From: Oscillospiraceae bacterium
GTDB taxonomy: Bacteria; Bacillota; Clostridia; Oscillospirales; CAG-272
Assembly (NCBI GenBank): GCA_015064285.1
Contig: SVSN01000014.1
Location: 1-55,788, forward strand
Length of the DNA stretch: 55,788 nt
Direction of reading: 5' to 3'
Below are positions 1 to 8,889 of the stretch, piece by piece (positions within the stretch are counted from its first letter, which is position 1; every line of letters starts with the position of its first letter). Position numbers and translations under genes: made by a program. The notes beneath the pieces were generated by a model. It saw only the letters and a program-made list of their open reading frames with translations. It ran no database searches and was not told the DNA's origin.

Positions 1-54
1 TTTTGTTGAATCTGCCCATCTTTCGGTGATATCGACGGAATCTTATGTGAGCAG

Positions 55-83
55 TTGACAAATATTCCGGCTTGCGGTATACT
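55..83 (+). promoter_or_regulatory. Sigma-A-type promoter of the solute-binding lipoprotein
   Basis: A perfect -35 box TTGACA (55-60) is followed after 17 bases by TATACT (78-83). Transcription would begin near 90, about 30 bases before the ATG at 121. Confidence 0.75.
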
Positions 84-120
84 GTATTGTATGATACTAT
101 ATCAATTTCCGGAGGTAATT

Positions 121-1590
121 ATGAAAATACAGAAGAAACTTGCTCTCCTGCTGGCGGTGCTGATGATCGTGCCCGCACTGGCATCCTGTGCAGCCGATGA
201 AAAGGAAACCCAGGCAGCGGACACCACCCCTGCGGACACCGCTCCCGTGGAAACCGAAATGACCAAGGCCACCACCCCCGACACCCTGCCCGACGATCTG
301 GATTTCGGCGGCGAAACCATCCGGATCATTCAGGGGAAATCCAGTGAACATGACGATGAAATCTACGTGGAAGAAGACACCGGGGAAGCTCTGTGCTCCG
401 CCATCTACGCCCGTCAGACCGCTGTGGAAGAACGTCTGAATGTCAAGATCGACAACATCATCCACGAACAGGAAGCTTCCGAGCCTGCCCAGACCGCCAT
501 CACCGCCGGTGTGGACGATTACGATATCGTACTGGGTGCCCAGTGGAAAATGATGAAGCAGTCCACCATGGGTCTGTACATGAACGTGTACGATGTGCCT
601 TATCTGGATCTGGACCAGCCCTGGTGGAACCAGATTTTCCTGCAGAATTCCGCACTGGGTGAAAACCGTGCTTACTATCTCTGCGGCGACGCCACCATTT
701 CCATGCTTCGTGCCATGGGCGTTATCTTCGTGAACGCCACTGTATACACCAACGCCATCGATACCATCGATTCCCTGTACGAAACCGTGCTGGCCGGCGA
801 CTGGACCTTTGATCTGATGCACCAGACCACGGAAACCGTATATCAGGACACCAACGGCAACGGTGTGGGCGATGCGGGAGACATCTTCGGCTATGCATCT
901 CACAAAATCAGCCAGACAGACTATCTGGTTGGCGGTGCGCGTATGGTATTCACCGAATACGACGGTGACGGCATCCCGAAGCTGGTAATCAACAACGAAC
1001 GTGCCATCGGTCTGTACGAAAAGGTATACAAGCTGCTGAACGAAAACAAGGGTACCTTCATTCTGCCCGGCTCCTGGGAAGGAGAACTGGAAGGGATCGA
1101 CATGATGAAGGAAGACAAGCTGCTGTTCCTGCCTTTCCGTGCCGGTATGACCTCCTATCTGCGTGACATGGAAAGCGACTACGCCGTTCTGCCCGCTCCC
1201 AAGTATGACGAAGCGCAGTCTGAATACAGCACCATGGTGCATGACGCCTCCCGTGTACTGGCCGTTCCCGTAACCAACTCCAAGCTGGACGCCACCGGTG
1301 CGTTCCTGGAAGCCTTCGGCGCAGAATCCTACCGGAAGGTAACCGATGTATACTTCAATACTATCCTGAAGGAAAAGCTGGCCCGTGACCAGTATGTAGC
1401 CGATATTTTCGACATCATTCTGGGCGGTGTATACTTTGACTTTGCCGTACTGCACTCCTATGCGCTGGACTCCATCGGCCAGATCTACCGGGATCCCAAC
1501 GGTACCTTCGCATCCCGGTATCAGTCCAAGGAAAAAGGATATCTGACCAAGCTCGATGAGCTGATTGAAACCTACATGGGCGAAGAATAA
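121..1590 (+). CDS. Extracellular solute-binding lipoprotein (family 1-like), orphan
   Basis: This is the substrate-binding lipoprotein of an ABC-type uptake system, probably for oligosaccharides, anchored outside the membrane. The start at 121 follows GGAGGT; an upstream in-frame ATG at 55 lies inside the promoter and is rejected. The 489-residue product begins with MKIQKK, a hydrophobic segment and the lipobox LASC (about residues 18-21), then a Thr/Pro/Asp/Glu-rich linker. A DTNGNGVGDAGD loop near residue 245 resembles the Ca-binding loop often seen in this family. It is a clear paralogue of the binding protein at 13431-14918: both share LPDDL-F-GET after the linker and the VEERL motif. 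No ABC permease or ATPase gene is adjacent; downstream are a terminator and a repeat. The substrate cannot be told from sequence. Confidence 0.88.
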   Translation: MKIQKKLALLLAVLMIVPALASCAADEKETQAADTTPADTAPVETEMTKATTPDTLPDDLDFGGETIRIIQGKSSEHDDEIYVEEDTGEALCSAIYARQTAVEERLNVKIDNIIHEQEASEPAQTAITAGVDDYDIVLGAQWKMMKQSTMGLYMNVYDVPYLDLDQPWWNQIFLQNSALGENRAYYLCGDATISMLRAMGVIFVNATVYTNAIDTIDSLYETVLAGDWTFDLMHQTTETVYQDTNGNGVGDAGDIFGYASHKISQTDYLVGGARMVFTEYDGDGIPKLVINNERAIGLYEKVYKLLNENKGTFILPGSWEGELEGIDMMKEDKLLFLPFRAGMTSYLRDMESDYAVLPAPKYDEAQSEYSTMVHDASRVLAVPVTNSKLDATGAFLEAFGAESYRKVTDVYFNTILKEKLARDQYVADIFDIILGGVYFDFAVLHSYALDSIGQIYRDPNGTFASRYQSKEKGYLTKLDELIETYMGEE

Positions 1591-1631
1591 TCCTGCGCTC
1601 GTTCTACCTCTTTTGGATATAAGACTTCCCT

Positions 1632-1671
1632 GCAGTCTGCTGTGGCTTCACGGCGGACTGCTTTTCTTTTT
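1632..1671 (+). terminator. Rho-independent terminator after the binding protein
   Basis: A 13-bp stem with G-U pairs (GCAGTCTGCTGTG paired with CACGGCGGACTGC, loop GCTT) is followed by TTTTCTTTTTT. Confidence 0.8.
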
Positions 1672-2040
1672 TGCTTTTTCTTTTCGCTTACAGCGGGTTT
1701 GTTTTTCTTTGCATAAAGTTTTTTATGTCCTACCGGACGGGACTCAGAGGACAGGAGGAGAGGACTTGGGCAGTCCCTCCCTTCGTGATTCACCTTCGGT
1801 GAACCCGGACTCTCCGGGACCTCCCAACTCCCTTTCTTGCCGGGAAGGCAGCCATACAGGAAAACGAAACCAAAAGAAATATCCAATGTCAAAACATATG
1901 TCAGGCAAATCCCCCCAAAAAACAAAAAGCAAACGCCGTCCCCGCACTGTACGCAAGCAAAACACAAAAAAGCACACCCCAATCTCCGCCGGAGTGCATA
2001 TACTGGAATAAACCACCCCCTGTAAGGGATATACTACACT
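1672..2040. repeat. Intergenic repeat, family B copy
   Basis: The 500-base gap before mazF holds no convincing gene. It contains the 19-mer GCTTACAGCGGGTTTGTTT (1686-1704), identical at 49986-50004. It also has purine/pyrimidine-rich arms, a small hairpin with arms TTCACC/GGTGAA (1787-1808) that recurs at 53941-53960, and an AC-rich tail. The AGCCATAC-GAAAACGAAACC-AAAG part matches 36773-36800. Confidence 0.55.
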
Positions 2041-2092
2041 ACACAGTAACAAAGATCCCAGGCACAGCGCAGGGGAAAGGGAGGAAGTCCAT

Positions 2093-2464
2093 ATGACCGT
2101 CAAACGGGGAGATATATATTACGCAGACCTGAGTCCAGTGGTGGGCAGCGAGCAGGGAGGCGTCCGGCCGGTACTGATTGTACAGAATGATGTGGGAAAC
2201 CGGTACAGCCCCACCGTCATCGCCGCCGCCATCACCAGCAAAATGGGCAAAACCAGACTGCCCACCCATATCGATGTGTACGCAGACCGGGTTGGACTGG
2301 CCAAGGATTCCGTGATCCTGCTGGAACAGATCCGCACCATTGACAAAAAACGGCTGGGAGAAAAAATGGGTCACCTGGATGACACTGTCATGGCAGAGGT
2401 GGACAACGCCATCTCCGTCAGTTTCGGTCTGAGCACAGCACCGGGAGAAGAAAAGCAGGGATGA
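2093..2464 (+). CDS. mazF: MazF/PemK-type endoribonuclease toxin, no antitoxin visible
   Basis: Cytoplasmic mRNA interferase of a type II toxin-antitoxin system. The 123-residue product has the family length and motifs: RGDIYYADL at 5-13, RPVLIVQND at 25-33 and AAAITSK at 44-50. R25 and T48 coincide with the catalytic positions known for the Bacillus subtilis enzyme (EndoA). A GGGAGG Shine-Dalgarno precedes the ATG at 2093. MazE-type antitoxins are normally encoded immediately upstream, but the preceding 500 bases hold only a terminator and a repeat, with no plausible ribbon-helix-helix gene. The antitoxin may be elsewhere or lost. The family call is secure; activity is not shown. Confidence 0.9.
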   Translation: MTVKRGDIYYADLSPVVGSEQGGVRPVLIVQNDVGNRYSPTVIAAAITSKMGKTRLPTHIDVYADRVGLAKDSVILLEQIRTIDKKRLGEKMGHLDDTVMAEVDNAISVSFGLSTAPGEEKQG

Positions 2465-2485
2465 GCTCCTGTCCGGGAAGAAAAA

Positions 2486-2544
2486 AATACGGCTTGCGGC
2501 ATGCCGTGGAACCCAAAGGATCCGGGATTGCCGTAAGCCGTATT
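2486..2544. terminator. Bidirectional terminator between convergent genes
   Basis: A 16-base arm AATACGGCTTGCGGCA pairs with TGCCGTAAGCCGTATT with one mismatch. A-runs on the left and T-rich bases on the right suit termination of both mazF (+) and the acyl-CoA synthetase (-). Confidence 0.7.
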
Positions 2545-2558
2545 GTATTGCAGCCTGA

Positions 2559-4286
2559 TTACATAACTTTGAAGCGCTTGATTTTCCGGGATGTGGTTTT
2601 TTCAAATTCCGTATCGCGGATTTCGATTTCCCGGATCTGCTTGAAGGCGGGGAGAGTCTTGTTCAGATCGGTAATCTGCGCCTTGATGGTCTCGAAGATT
2701 TCTGCTTTTTCCTTTCCTTCGAAGCGGGTGGGATCCGCATAGATCAGGGCAGTGATCACCACTTCTCCCTGGGCGTTCTTCCGGCCCAGTACAACCGATT
2801 CCTGAATATCCGGAATCCGGGACAGATATTCTTCGATTTCTTCCGGATACACGTTCTTACCGTTGGAGAGAATGATCAGATTCTTCTTCCGGCCGGTGAT
2901 GTAGATGTAGCCGTCCTTGTCCATGTAGCCGATGTCACCCGTCCGGAACCAGCCGTCTTCAGTGAACACAGCTTTGGTGGCTTCTTCGTTCCGGTAGTAA
3001 CCCAGCATTACGTTTTCGCCCTGTACGCAGATTTCCCCGGTGGGGTAGCCGTATTCGGCGATATCTTCTTCCTGCCGGTCGTTTTCGGAAGTGTCAATCC
3101 GTACCTGGCACTGTTCCACAGCCGTACCTACGGAGTGGAGCCGGCCCTTGCCCATCCGGTTTACCGCAACCAGCGGCGCACATTCGGTAATGCCGTAGCC
3201 TTCCAGAATGGTAATCCCGAAGGCGTCAAAATCCCTGATCAGCTGGGGAGACAGAGGAGCGCCGCCGCAGACAATCACCTTCAGCTGGCCGCCGAAAGCG
3301 TTTGTAATCTGGGCAAAGAACTTGGAACGCATATCAATGCCCACTTTCCGCAGGGCATTGGATGCCTTGATGGCGGTCTCTACCTTCTGGCGCATACCCT
3401 TCTTGTCGATTTCATTCCAGATCCGCTTGTACATGGTTTCCACAAACAGCGGCACCAGCATTTCGGAGTTGGGCTTATACTTCGCCAGATTCCGGGACAC
3501 GTTTTTCAGCCCGTCGTTGATGAACATTTCCGCCCCCAGATTGGAGATGGCAAAATGGCCGCAGGTCACTTCATAAGAGTGGTGCATGGGCAGAGCGTCC
3601 ACAAAGCGGCTCTTGTCATTGAACTGAAGCATGGACAGGCAGGCGGCGTTGGTGGCGGAAGCCAGATTGTGGTGGGACAGCATAACGCCTTTGGCAGTAC
3701 CGGTGGTACCGGAGGTGAACAGCAGGGTACACATTTTGTTCCGGTCCAGTTCCACGTCCAGGTAGGTTCGGTCTCCGGCGTCCAGTGCAGCCTGACCCAT
3801 GGCGATCAGCTCGTTCATGGTCTGGGTCAGCGGGTGTGCGGCTTCTTCTTCGTCCGGCTGGATGGGAATGAACAGCCGGCAGCCGGGCATCTTGTCCGCC
3901 AGAGCGGTGAGTCTGTGGTTGAACCCCTTGGTGTACACAATCGCCTTGGCTTCGGCCAGGGCCATAAATTCCGCCAGCTGGTCGTCGCTCAGATCGTGGT
4001 CCATGGGAACGATGACACCACCGCCGCAGGTTGCCGCATAATAGGCAGTCATATACATGGGATGCGCTTCCCCGATGACAGCAACCGTTTCCCCCATCAG
4101 CCCGATCCGGGAGAAGGCTGTGCCCAGTGCGTTCATCCGGTTCCAGTTTTCGTTGTAGGTTACGGTCTTTTCCTCACCGTTTTCCTTGTAAATATACAGA
4201 ACCTTATCCCCATAGCATTCCGCATTGGTGCGTACCAGTTCCCGCAGGTCTGCATTCAGCTTGGGCTGTCTGTTTTTCAATTTCAT
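2559..4286 (-). CDS. AMP-forming long-chain acyl-CoA synthetase-like protein
   Basis: Member of the ANL adenylate-forming superfamily, expected to activate a fatty acid through an acyl-AMP to an acyl-CoA or acyl-carrier thioester. The 575-residue product has the P-loop FTSGTTGTAKGV near residue 190, GYGITECAP near 370, and GWFRTGDIG followed by GRKKNLIILSNGKNVYPEE near 450-490, all in the usual order. No membrane segment is evident. A purine-rich AAGGAAAA precedes the ATG. It stands alone, convergent with mazF and divergent from the HTH protein. A TATAAT-like -10 lies about 60 bases upstream without a clear -35. Chain-length specificity cannot be inferred. Confidence 0.9.
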   Translation of the reverse strand: MKLKNRQPKLNADLRELVRTNAECYGDKVLYIYKENGEEKTVTYNENWNRMNALGTAFSRIGLMGETVAVIGEAHPMYMTAYYAATCGGGVIVPMDHDLSDDQLAEFMALAEAKAIVYTKGFNHRLTALADKMPGCRLFIPIQPDEEEAAHPLTQTMNELIAMGQAALDAGDRTYLDVELDRNKMCTLLFTSGTTGTAKGVMLSHHNLASATNAACLSMLQFNDKSRFVDALPMHHSYEVTCGHFAISNLGAEMFINDGLKNVSRNLAKYKPNSEMLVPLFVETMYKRIWNEIDKKGMRQKVETAIKASNALRKVGIDMRSKFFAQITNAFGGQLKVIVCGGAPLSPQLIRDFDAFGITILEGYGITECAPLVAVNRMGKGRLHSVGTAVEQCQVRIDTSENDRQEEDIAEYGYPTGEICVQGENVMLGYYRNEEATKAVFTEDGWFRTGDIGYMDKDGYIYITGRKKNLIILSNGKNVYPEEIEEYLSRIPDIQESVVLGRKNAQGEVVITALIYADPTRFEGKEKAEIFETIKAQITDLNKTLPAFKQIREIEIRDTEFEKTTSRKIKRFKVM

Positions 4287-4481
4287 GATATTTTCCTTTT
4301 TTGCATATTATTTTTGATTGAATCAATAAACATACTGCAACCATTATAACACGGAAAAGTAGTCAAATTATGAATATACTGTATTTACAATTTGAATTTA
4401 TTTCTGCCGGCTGCGAATCTGACCGGAATGGATCTTTTTTCTCGCTTTAGATATTTTACACATATAAACACAAAATAAAGC

Positions 4482-4510
4482 TTGCATTCCTCGTCAAAAT
4501 ATGCTATAAT
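4482..4510 (+). promoter_or_regulatory. Promoter of the HTH protein
   Basis: TTGCAT (4482-4487), 17-base spacer, TATAAT (4505-4510). It sits in the 327-base AT-rich gap between the divergent acyl-CoA synthetase and HTH genes; nothing else is recognised in that gap. Confidence 0.7.
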
Positions 4511-4613
4511 TAAACAGAGGCAATAAATTTTTAATTTTTGCAACACCAAACATTTACATCCGGTTGACAGCAGGAAATATTCTTTTTGTGAGTTCCGGAT
4601 GCCAGGAGTTGTT

Positions 4614-6140
4614 ATGGATATAAAAACACATATACCGGAAAAATTCCAGGACTGCCTGAATGACATCATGGCAAAGCGGAAATTATCCGCTTCCCAGCTT
4701 GCCCTCATGCTCGGTCATAAAAGCAAAACAACAATCCAGCGGATTCTGCAGGGCACCGGCGGACTGCGTTGTATTGGCAATGTGTATAAAGAGCTGTGCA
4801 GCTGTGAAGAAATGCAGCTGACTGAGGCGGAAACAGAACGGCTTCATACCGCTTATGACATGGAGCTTTGGGGGACGGACAATTACCGGGCCCGCTCGGA
4901 AATGTGGCGGCTGCTGCGCAAGGGGGAAGAACGGGATGTTTCCATGCGGTTGTTTTGTACCGATGGCAGCGAAACAACGCTGCGTGCTTTTCTGAACGGT
5001 TTTGCCTCTCCCACAGAGCCGGCCGGCATCTGCACGAAAGAAATGGAAATTCTGATGCTCAGCGGGTGTTACCCCTCCGTGATGGAGGTCATGGCGTCTC
5101 TGCTCCAGCAGATGGGCAGCCATGTACACATACGACAGCTGTTCATGCTGAACGGGGATGTGGCACGTACTGTCCGTCTGATCCGGAACATTCTGCCTAC
5201 GCTGGGCTATCATACATATGAAGCTTTTTCGGTACTCCAGAACGATATCATTCCGGATCCCGCCTACTCCGGCACGGGAACGGGAAAAGCCATGGCACTC
5301 CGTGTGCAGTATTCCGATGGCAGCGTCCGGGAATTCCAGATCCTGATGCAAAGTGAAACCGCCGGGGTTCTGCTGGAAGCACCGGGGATCTGGAACCACT
5401 GGCAGCAGTTCACCACCATGTATTTCAATAATGCCGCACCGCTGAAAGCCACGGTACCGGAGATCCGGGACTATATTTCTCTGCTGGAATATTACGCCGA
5501 TACGGAACGGAACCGGGAAGCACTGATTTACAAACCGGATGTCTGTTTCTACCATATCCCCACAGAGATTCTGCTCCATGCACTGAAGGATTCCATCGCT
5601 GCTTCTGCCGATGCGGAAACCGCCGATGCCATTCTGCAGGTACTGCCGAAACTCCGTTCCACCCAGGAAAAACGGTTCCAGAATATGGTAAACAAACGGC
5701 AGCACACGTACTGGGTAGCCTCCCGCGAAGCGCTGCTGCAGTTTGCCCGCACCGGCGTCCAGAACGACCACTTTTTCGCCATGCGTCCTTTCACGGTGGA
5801 AGAACGGCACCGGGTCTTCCGGCACCTTTTGGATCAGGAAAAAAACAATCCCTACTCCCATATGTATCTGATGCGGGAAGAGGACGAAGATTCTTTTCTG
5901 GATCTGGAAGCCACCTGTTTCGTGGGGCTTGGCCTTCAGCTGACCTCCATCGGTACGGATTACTGTCTGTCGGACGGCTGGACGGAAACCCTGCTGGAGG
6001 AAGAATCCTTCTGCGCCCTGTACCGGGAATTCTACATGGAAGAGCTGATAGCCCACCACACCCAGCCGCCGGAAGCCGCTGTCCTTCTGCTGGAAGAGAT
6101 ACTCCGCATGCTGGAAACTATGCCGGAAACCGATCATTGA
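4614..6140 (+). CDS. Large protein with N-terminal XRE-like HTH, family unknown
   Basis: I do not recognise the full-length family. The start at 4614 is preferred over an ATG 15 bases earlier because AGGAG lies six bases before it. Of 508 residues, about 18-60 resemble a Cro/C1 helix-turn-helix (LSASQLALMLGHKSKTTIQR, then a short recognition-helix region), suggesting DNA binding. The remaining 450 residues are alpha/beta mixed, with no membrane segment and no catalytic motif I can name; they may form a ligand-sensing or oligomerisation region. It is transcribed from its own promoter and closed by a terminator, so it is monocistronic. A one-gene regulator is an inference. Confidence 0.6.
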   Translation: MDIKTHIPEKFQDCLNDIMAKRKLSASQLALMLGHKSKTTIQRILQGTGGLRCIGNVYKELCSCEEMQLTEAETERLHTAYDMELWGTDNYRARSEMWRLLRKGEERDVSMRLFCTDGSETTLRAFLNGFASPTEPAGICTKEMEILMLSGCYPSVMEVMASLLQQMGSHVHIRQLFMLNGDVARTVRLIRNILPTLGYHTYEAFSVLQNDIIPDPAYSGTGTGKAMALRVQYSDGSVREFQILMQSETAGVLLEAPGIWNHWQQFTTMYFNNAAPLKATVPEIRDYISLLEYYADTERNREALIYKPDVCFYHIPTEILLHALKDSIAASADAETADAILQVLPKLRSTQEKRFQNMVNKRQHTYWVASREALLQFARTGVQNDHFFAMRPFTVEERHRVFRHLLDQEKNNPYSHMYLMREEDEDSFLDLEATCFVGLGLQLTSIGTDYCLSDGWTETLLEEESFCALYREFYMEELIAHHTQPPEAAVLLLEEILRMLETMPETDH

Positions 6141-6151
6141 ATCTTCATGAA

Positions 6152-6182
6152 AGTCTCCTGATGTATTTCGGGAGGCTTTTTT
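6152..6182 (+). terminator. Terminator after the HTH protein
   Basis: AGTCTCC pairs with GGAGGCT (one G-U) around a loop and is followed by TTTTTT. Confidence 0.65.
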
Positions 6183-6195
6183 CAGCAAAACAAAG

Positions 6196-6228
6196 CCCCC
6201 TGCCTTTTCTGACAGGGGGAATTTTTTT
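6196..6228. terminator. Second hairpin between convergent genes
   Basis: CCCCCTG and CAGGGGG enclose a 10-base loop, with seven T on the plus side. On the minus strand the run after the hairpin is GCTTTGTTTT, so it may also end the TRAP operon. Confidence 0.65.
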
Positions 6229-6235
6229 GGTGATG

Positions 6236-8239
6236 TTATGCTTTTTTCTTTTCCAGATGGTTCCGCAGGAGCTGCAGAACAACACCAATCACCAGCAGAC
6301 CCAGACCCAGAAGGTCGGTAAGCAGGCTGGGGATTACCATGCACAGACCGCCGGCGATGAGAATCAGCCGTTCCCAGATCTTGCAGTTCCCGAAGAAATA
6401 ACCTTCCAGACCGGCGGAAATGCCGACCATACCGGCAACAGAGGTGAGCACGATCCGGATAACGTCGATTACAGTTACGGCAACACCGGCTTCCGCTACC
6501 AGCAGGATTTCCGGGCTCAGGGCAAAGATGTAGGGGATGACAAAAGCGGTGATGGCCAGACGGGTGGCATTCACACCGGTTTTCAGCGGGTCGGAATGGG
6601 CAATGGCGGAACCGGCATAGGCGGCCAGCGCCACGGGAGGCGTGATGTCCGCAACAATACCGAAGTAGAACACAAACATATGAGCTGCCAGCATGGGAAC
6701 ACCCATTTCGATTACGATAGGTGCCGTGATGGTCGCCATCAGGATATAGTTGGCCGTAGTGGGCACACCCATACCGCAGATGATGCAGGCAACCATCGTC
6801 AAAAACAGTGCCAGGAAAATGTTCTGTCTGGCGATGGGTACGATCACGTTGAACAGGGTGGTAGCGAGGCCGGTATAGGAAACGATACCGATCACGATCC
6901 CGGACATGGCACAGGCGATGGATACCCCGATAGCATTCTTGGCGCCGGTTTCGATGGTTTCTACCAGACGCTTGGGGTTCAGCCGGGTTTCCTTATCGAA
7001 CATACTGACCACAATGGCGGCCAGTATGGCAAAGCAGGCGGCAAAGGATGCGGTCTTCCCGCTGCTCATGAGGCCAACCAGCAGAATAATGGGCAGCAGC
7101 AGATACCCCTTGCGGAGAATCAGCTTGAAGAAGTTGGGGATGGTATCCTTGGGCAGACCCTTCAGCCCCTGCTTCTTGGCTTCAAAATGTACCATTACAA
7201 AGATACCGGTAAAGTACAGTACGGCAGGCAGAATGGCGGCCACGGCGATGGTGGGATAGGGAATCCCGGTCATTTCCGCCATCAGGAATGCGGCAGCACC
7301 CATAATGGGAGGCATGATCTGACCGCCGGTGGAGGCAGCGGCTTCCACAGCGGCAGCAAACTCAGGTCTGTACCCGGCTTTCTTCATAACGGGAATGGTG
7401 ATGGAACCGGAACCTACCGTATTGGCAACGGAAGAACCGGAGTACATCCCTTCCAGTGCGCTGGATATAACGGCAACCTTGGCCGGCCCCCCGGCGGAGA
7501 AGCCCGCAATGGAGTTGGCCAGGTCTACGAAGAAGGTACCGATGCCGGTCTTTTCCAGGAATGCGCCGAACAGAATGAACAGCACAATGAAGTTCACACA
7601 GGCGTTGATGGGAGTACCCATGATGGATACGTTGGAATAGAACAGCTGGTATACCGTAGTGGACAGGCACTTCCCGATGGAGAAGCCCCGTTCAATGATA
7701 CAGTGGTATGCCATGTAGGCAATGAACGCACCGGCAACCACCATGATCGGCACGCCGGTTACCCGGCGGCACAGTTCAAACAGCAGAACGATACCGACAA
7801 GCGCCACGATTACGTCAAAGGTGGTAATCTTGGTGGCCTTTTCGATAAAGGCTTCCACACTGAAGGCAAAATAGAAGAAGGGGGCAGCGGCCAGAAGTCC
7901 CAGCACGCCGTCCAGCCAGGGAATCTGCTTCAGGCTGGTAGCCTCACCCTTTTTCCGGGGATACAGCAGGTAGCCGGCCAGAATGATCAGACCGGTGAAC
8001 ACACTCTTGCGGGCCCGTTCTTCAATAAAGCCTACAATACAGTACAGAATAAAGCCGATGATACCCACCAGAACAATCCGGGTGAGCCACTGGGAGAGGA
8101 CACCGCTGTAGCTTCTGGTGTTGGACTCCCGGTCCAGTTCCGCCATCAGCTTATCGGCGTCGACCTCTTCTTCTTCGGCTGATACGCCTTCCGCCGTCGC
8201 CAGCTTCAGTTCGTTCAGTTCTTGGTTCGTTTTTTTCAT
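6236..8239 (-). CDS. TRAP transporter fused permease (4TM/12TM)
   Basis: Membrane component of a tripartite ATP-independent periplasmic (TRAP) transporter of the TAXI type; it drives solute uptake with an ion gradient. The 667-residue product fuses the small (DctQ-like) and large (DctM-like) permeases. After an acidic, soluble N-terminus of about 45 residues come many hydrophobic helices, including the glycine-rich GSGSITIPVMKKAGYRPEFA region near 310 and GGQIMPPIMGAAAF near 340, typical of the large subunit. It is the last gene of a minus-strand operon after the TAXI binding protein (8890-9834) and DUF1850 gene (8244-8735), a gene set that commonly occurs together. The substrate is unknown. 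Confidence 0.92.
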   Translation of the reverse strand: MKKTNQELNELKLATAEGVSAEEEEVDADKLMAELDRESNTRSYSGVLSQWLTRIVLVGIIGFILYCIVGFIEERARKSVFTGLIILAGYLLYPRKKGEATSLKQIPWLDGVLGLLAAAPFFYFAFSVEAFIEKATKITTFDVIVALVGIVLLFELCRRVTGVPIMVVAGAFIAYMAYHCIIERGFSIGKCLSTTVYQLFYSNVSIMGTPINACVNFIVLFILFGAFLEKTGIGTFFVDLANSIAGFSAGGPAKVAVISSALEGMYSGSSVANTVGSGSITIPVMKKAGYRPEFAAAVEAAASTGGQIMPPIMGAAAFLMAEMTGIPYPTIAVAAILPAVLYFTGIFVMVHFEAKKQGLKGLPKDTIPNFFKLILRKGYLLLPIILLVGLMSSGKTASFAACFAILAAIVVSMFDKETRLNPKRLVETIETGAKNAIGVSIACAMSGIVIGIVSYTGLATTLFNVIVPIARQNIFLALFLTMVACIICGMGVPTTANYILMATITAPIVIEMGVPMLAAHMFVFYFGIVADITPPVALAAYAGSAIAHSDPLKTGVNATRLAITAFVIPYIFALSPEILLVAEAGVAVTVIDVIRIVLTSVAGMVGISAGLEGYFFGNCKIWERLILIAGGLCMVIPSLLTDLLGLGLLVIGVVLQLLRNHLEKKKA

Positions 8240-8243
8240 GTTT

Positions 8244-8735
8244 TTATTTGTTTCCTATCAGCAGTATTTCCACATGTGCATTTCTGCCGCACAATTCCCG
8301 CAGATTGATCGTTTCCCCGCCGATGGTGAGGTAATAGTCAAACACGGTTCCAACAATATAATTCAGGGACTCGTAAGTAGTGGTGATGCCGGTTATCTCC
8401 ATGGCACCGTCGTCCGTGAAGGCAAAGGATTCACCGGGATTCAGTTCCGTTGGCATACCGGCACCGAAAGCATAGAATTTCGCTTTCACGGCACGGATTT
8501 TGCCGTCTTCCGCCCGGAATGTATCAATCACCGGGGACAGATTCACCGAATGGGTGAATTCCACCAGAAATTCCGTTCCTTCCGGACAGCGGGAAACCAT
8601 ATAAACCCTGCCGTTCTCCGCATCCTTCACAACCAGAAGCTGCGGAAGGCAGATAAGCACAACAATCACAGCCGCAAGCAAACAGATACTTACGGCTGTG
8701 ACTGCTTTAAGCCATGTATGACGAAATGTAGTCAT
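8244..8735 (-). CDS. DUF1850 protein of the TRAP-TAXI operon
   Basis: Small exported or membrane-anchored protein of unknown function that often accompanies TRAP-TAXI transporters. The ATG at 8735 gives 163 residues beginning MTTFRHTWLKAV, with one hydrophobic segment (about 9-33) and an outer domain. That domain contains the FTHSVNLSPVIDTF signature of DUF1850. A TTG at 8771 could add 12 residues; neither start has a clear Shine-Dalgarno, so the start is uncertain. The gene ends four bases before the permease gene, which implies translational coupling. Confidence 0.8.
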   Translation of the reverse strand: MTTFRHTWLKAVTAVSICLLAAVIVVLICLPQLLVVKDAENGRVYMVSRCPEGTEFLVEFTHSVNLSPVIDTFRAEDGKIRAVKAKFYAFGAGMPTELNPGESFAFTDDGAMEITGITTTYESLNYIVGTVFDYYLTIGGETINLRELCGRNAHVEILLIGNK

Positions 8736-8889
8736 AGAATTCGGATGCAATCCCAAGCCTGCAGCCCACAAAGCAAATCCAAATCAGCTCTGCACAAAAC
8801 CAGCTGCCGGAGGCACGCGGACGGTCGTGGGATCATTCCACTGCCCAGTCCGAAGTGCGCCGGAGATTGCCCGCCGGGGCGGCCCGGCA

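Noticed and set aside
6137-8182. Long open frame (681 codons) on the plus strand across the TRAP permease gene
   Set aside because: It is antisense to a clearly recognised permease, has His/Gln/Gly-rich shadow composition and no ribosome site. GC-rich third positions create such frames.
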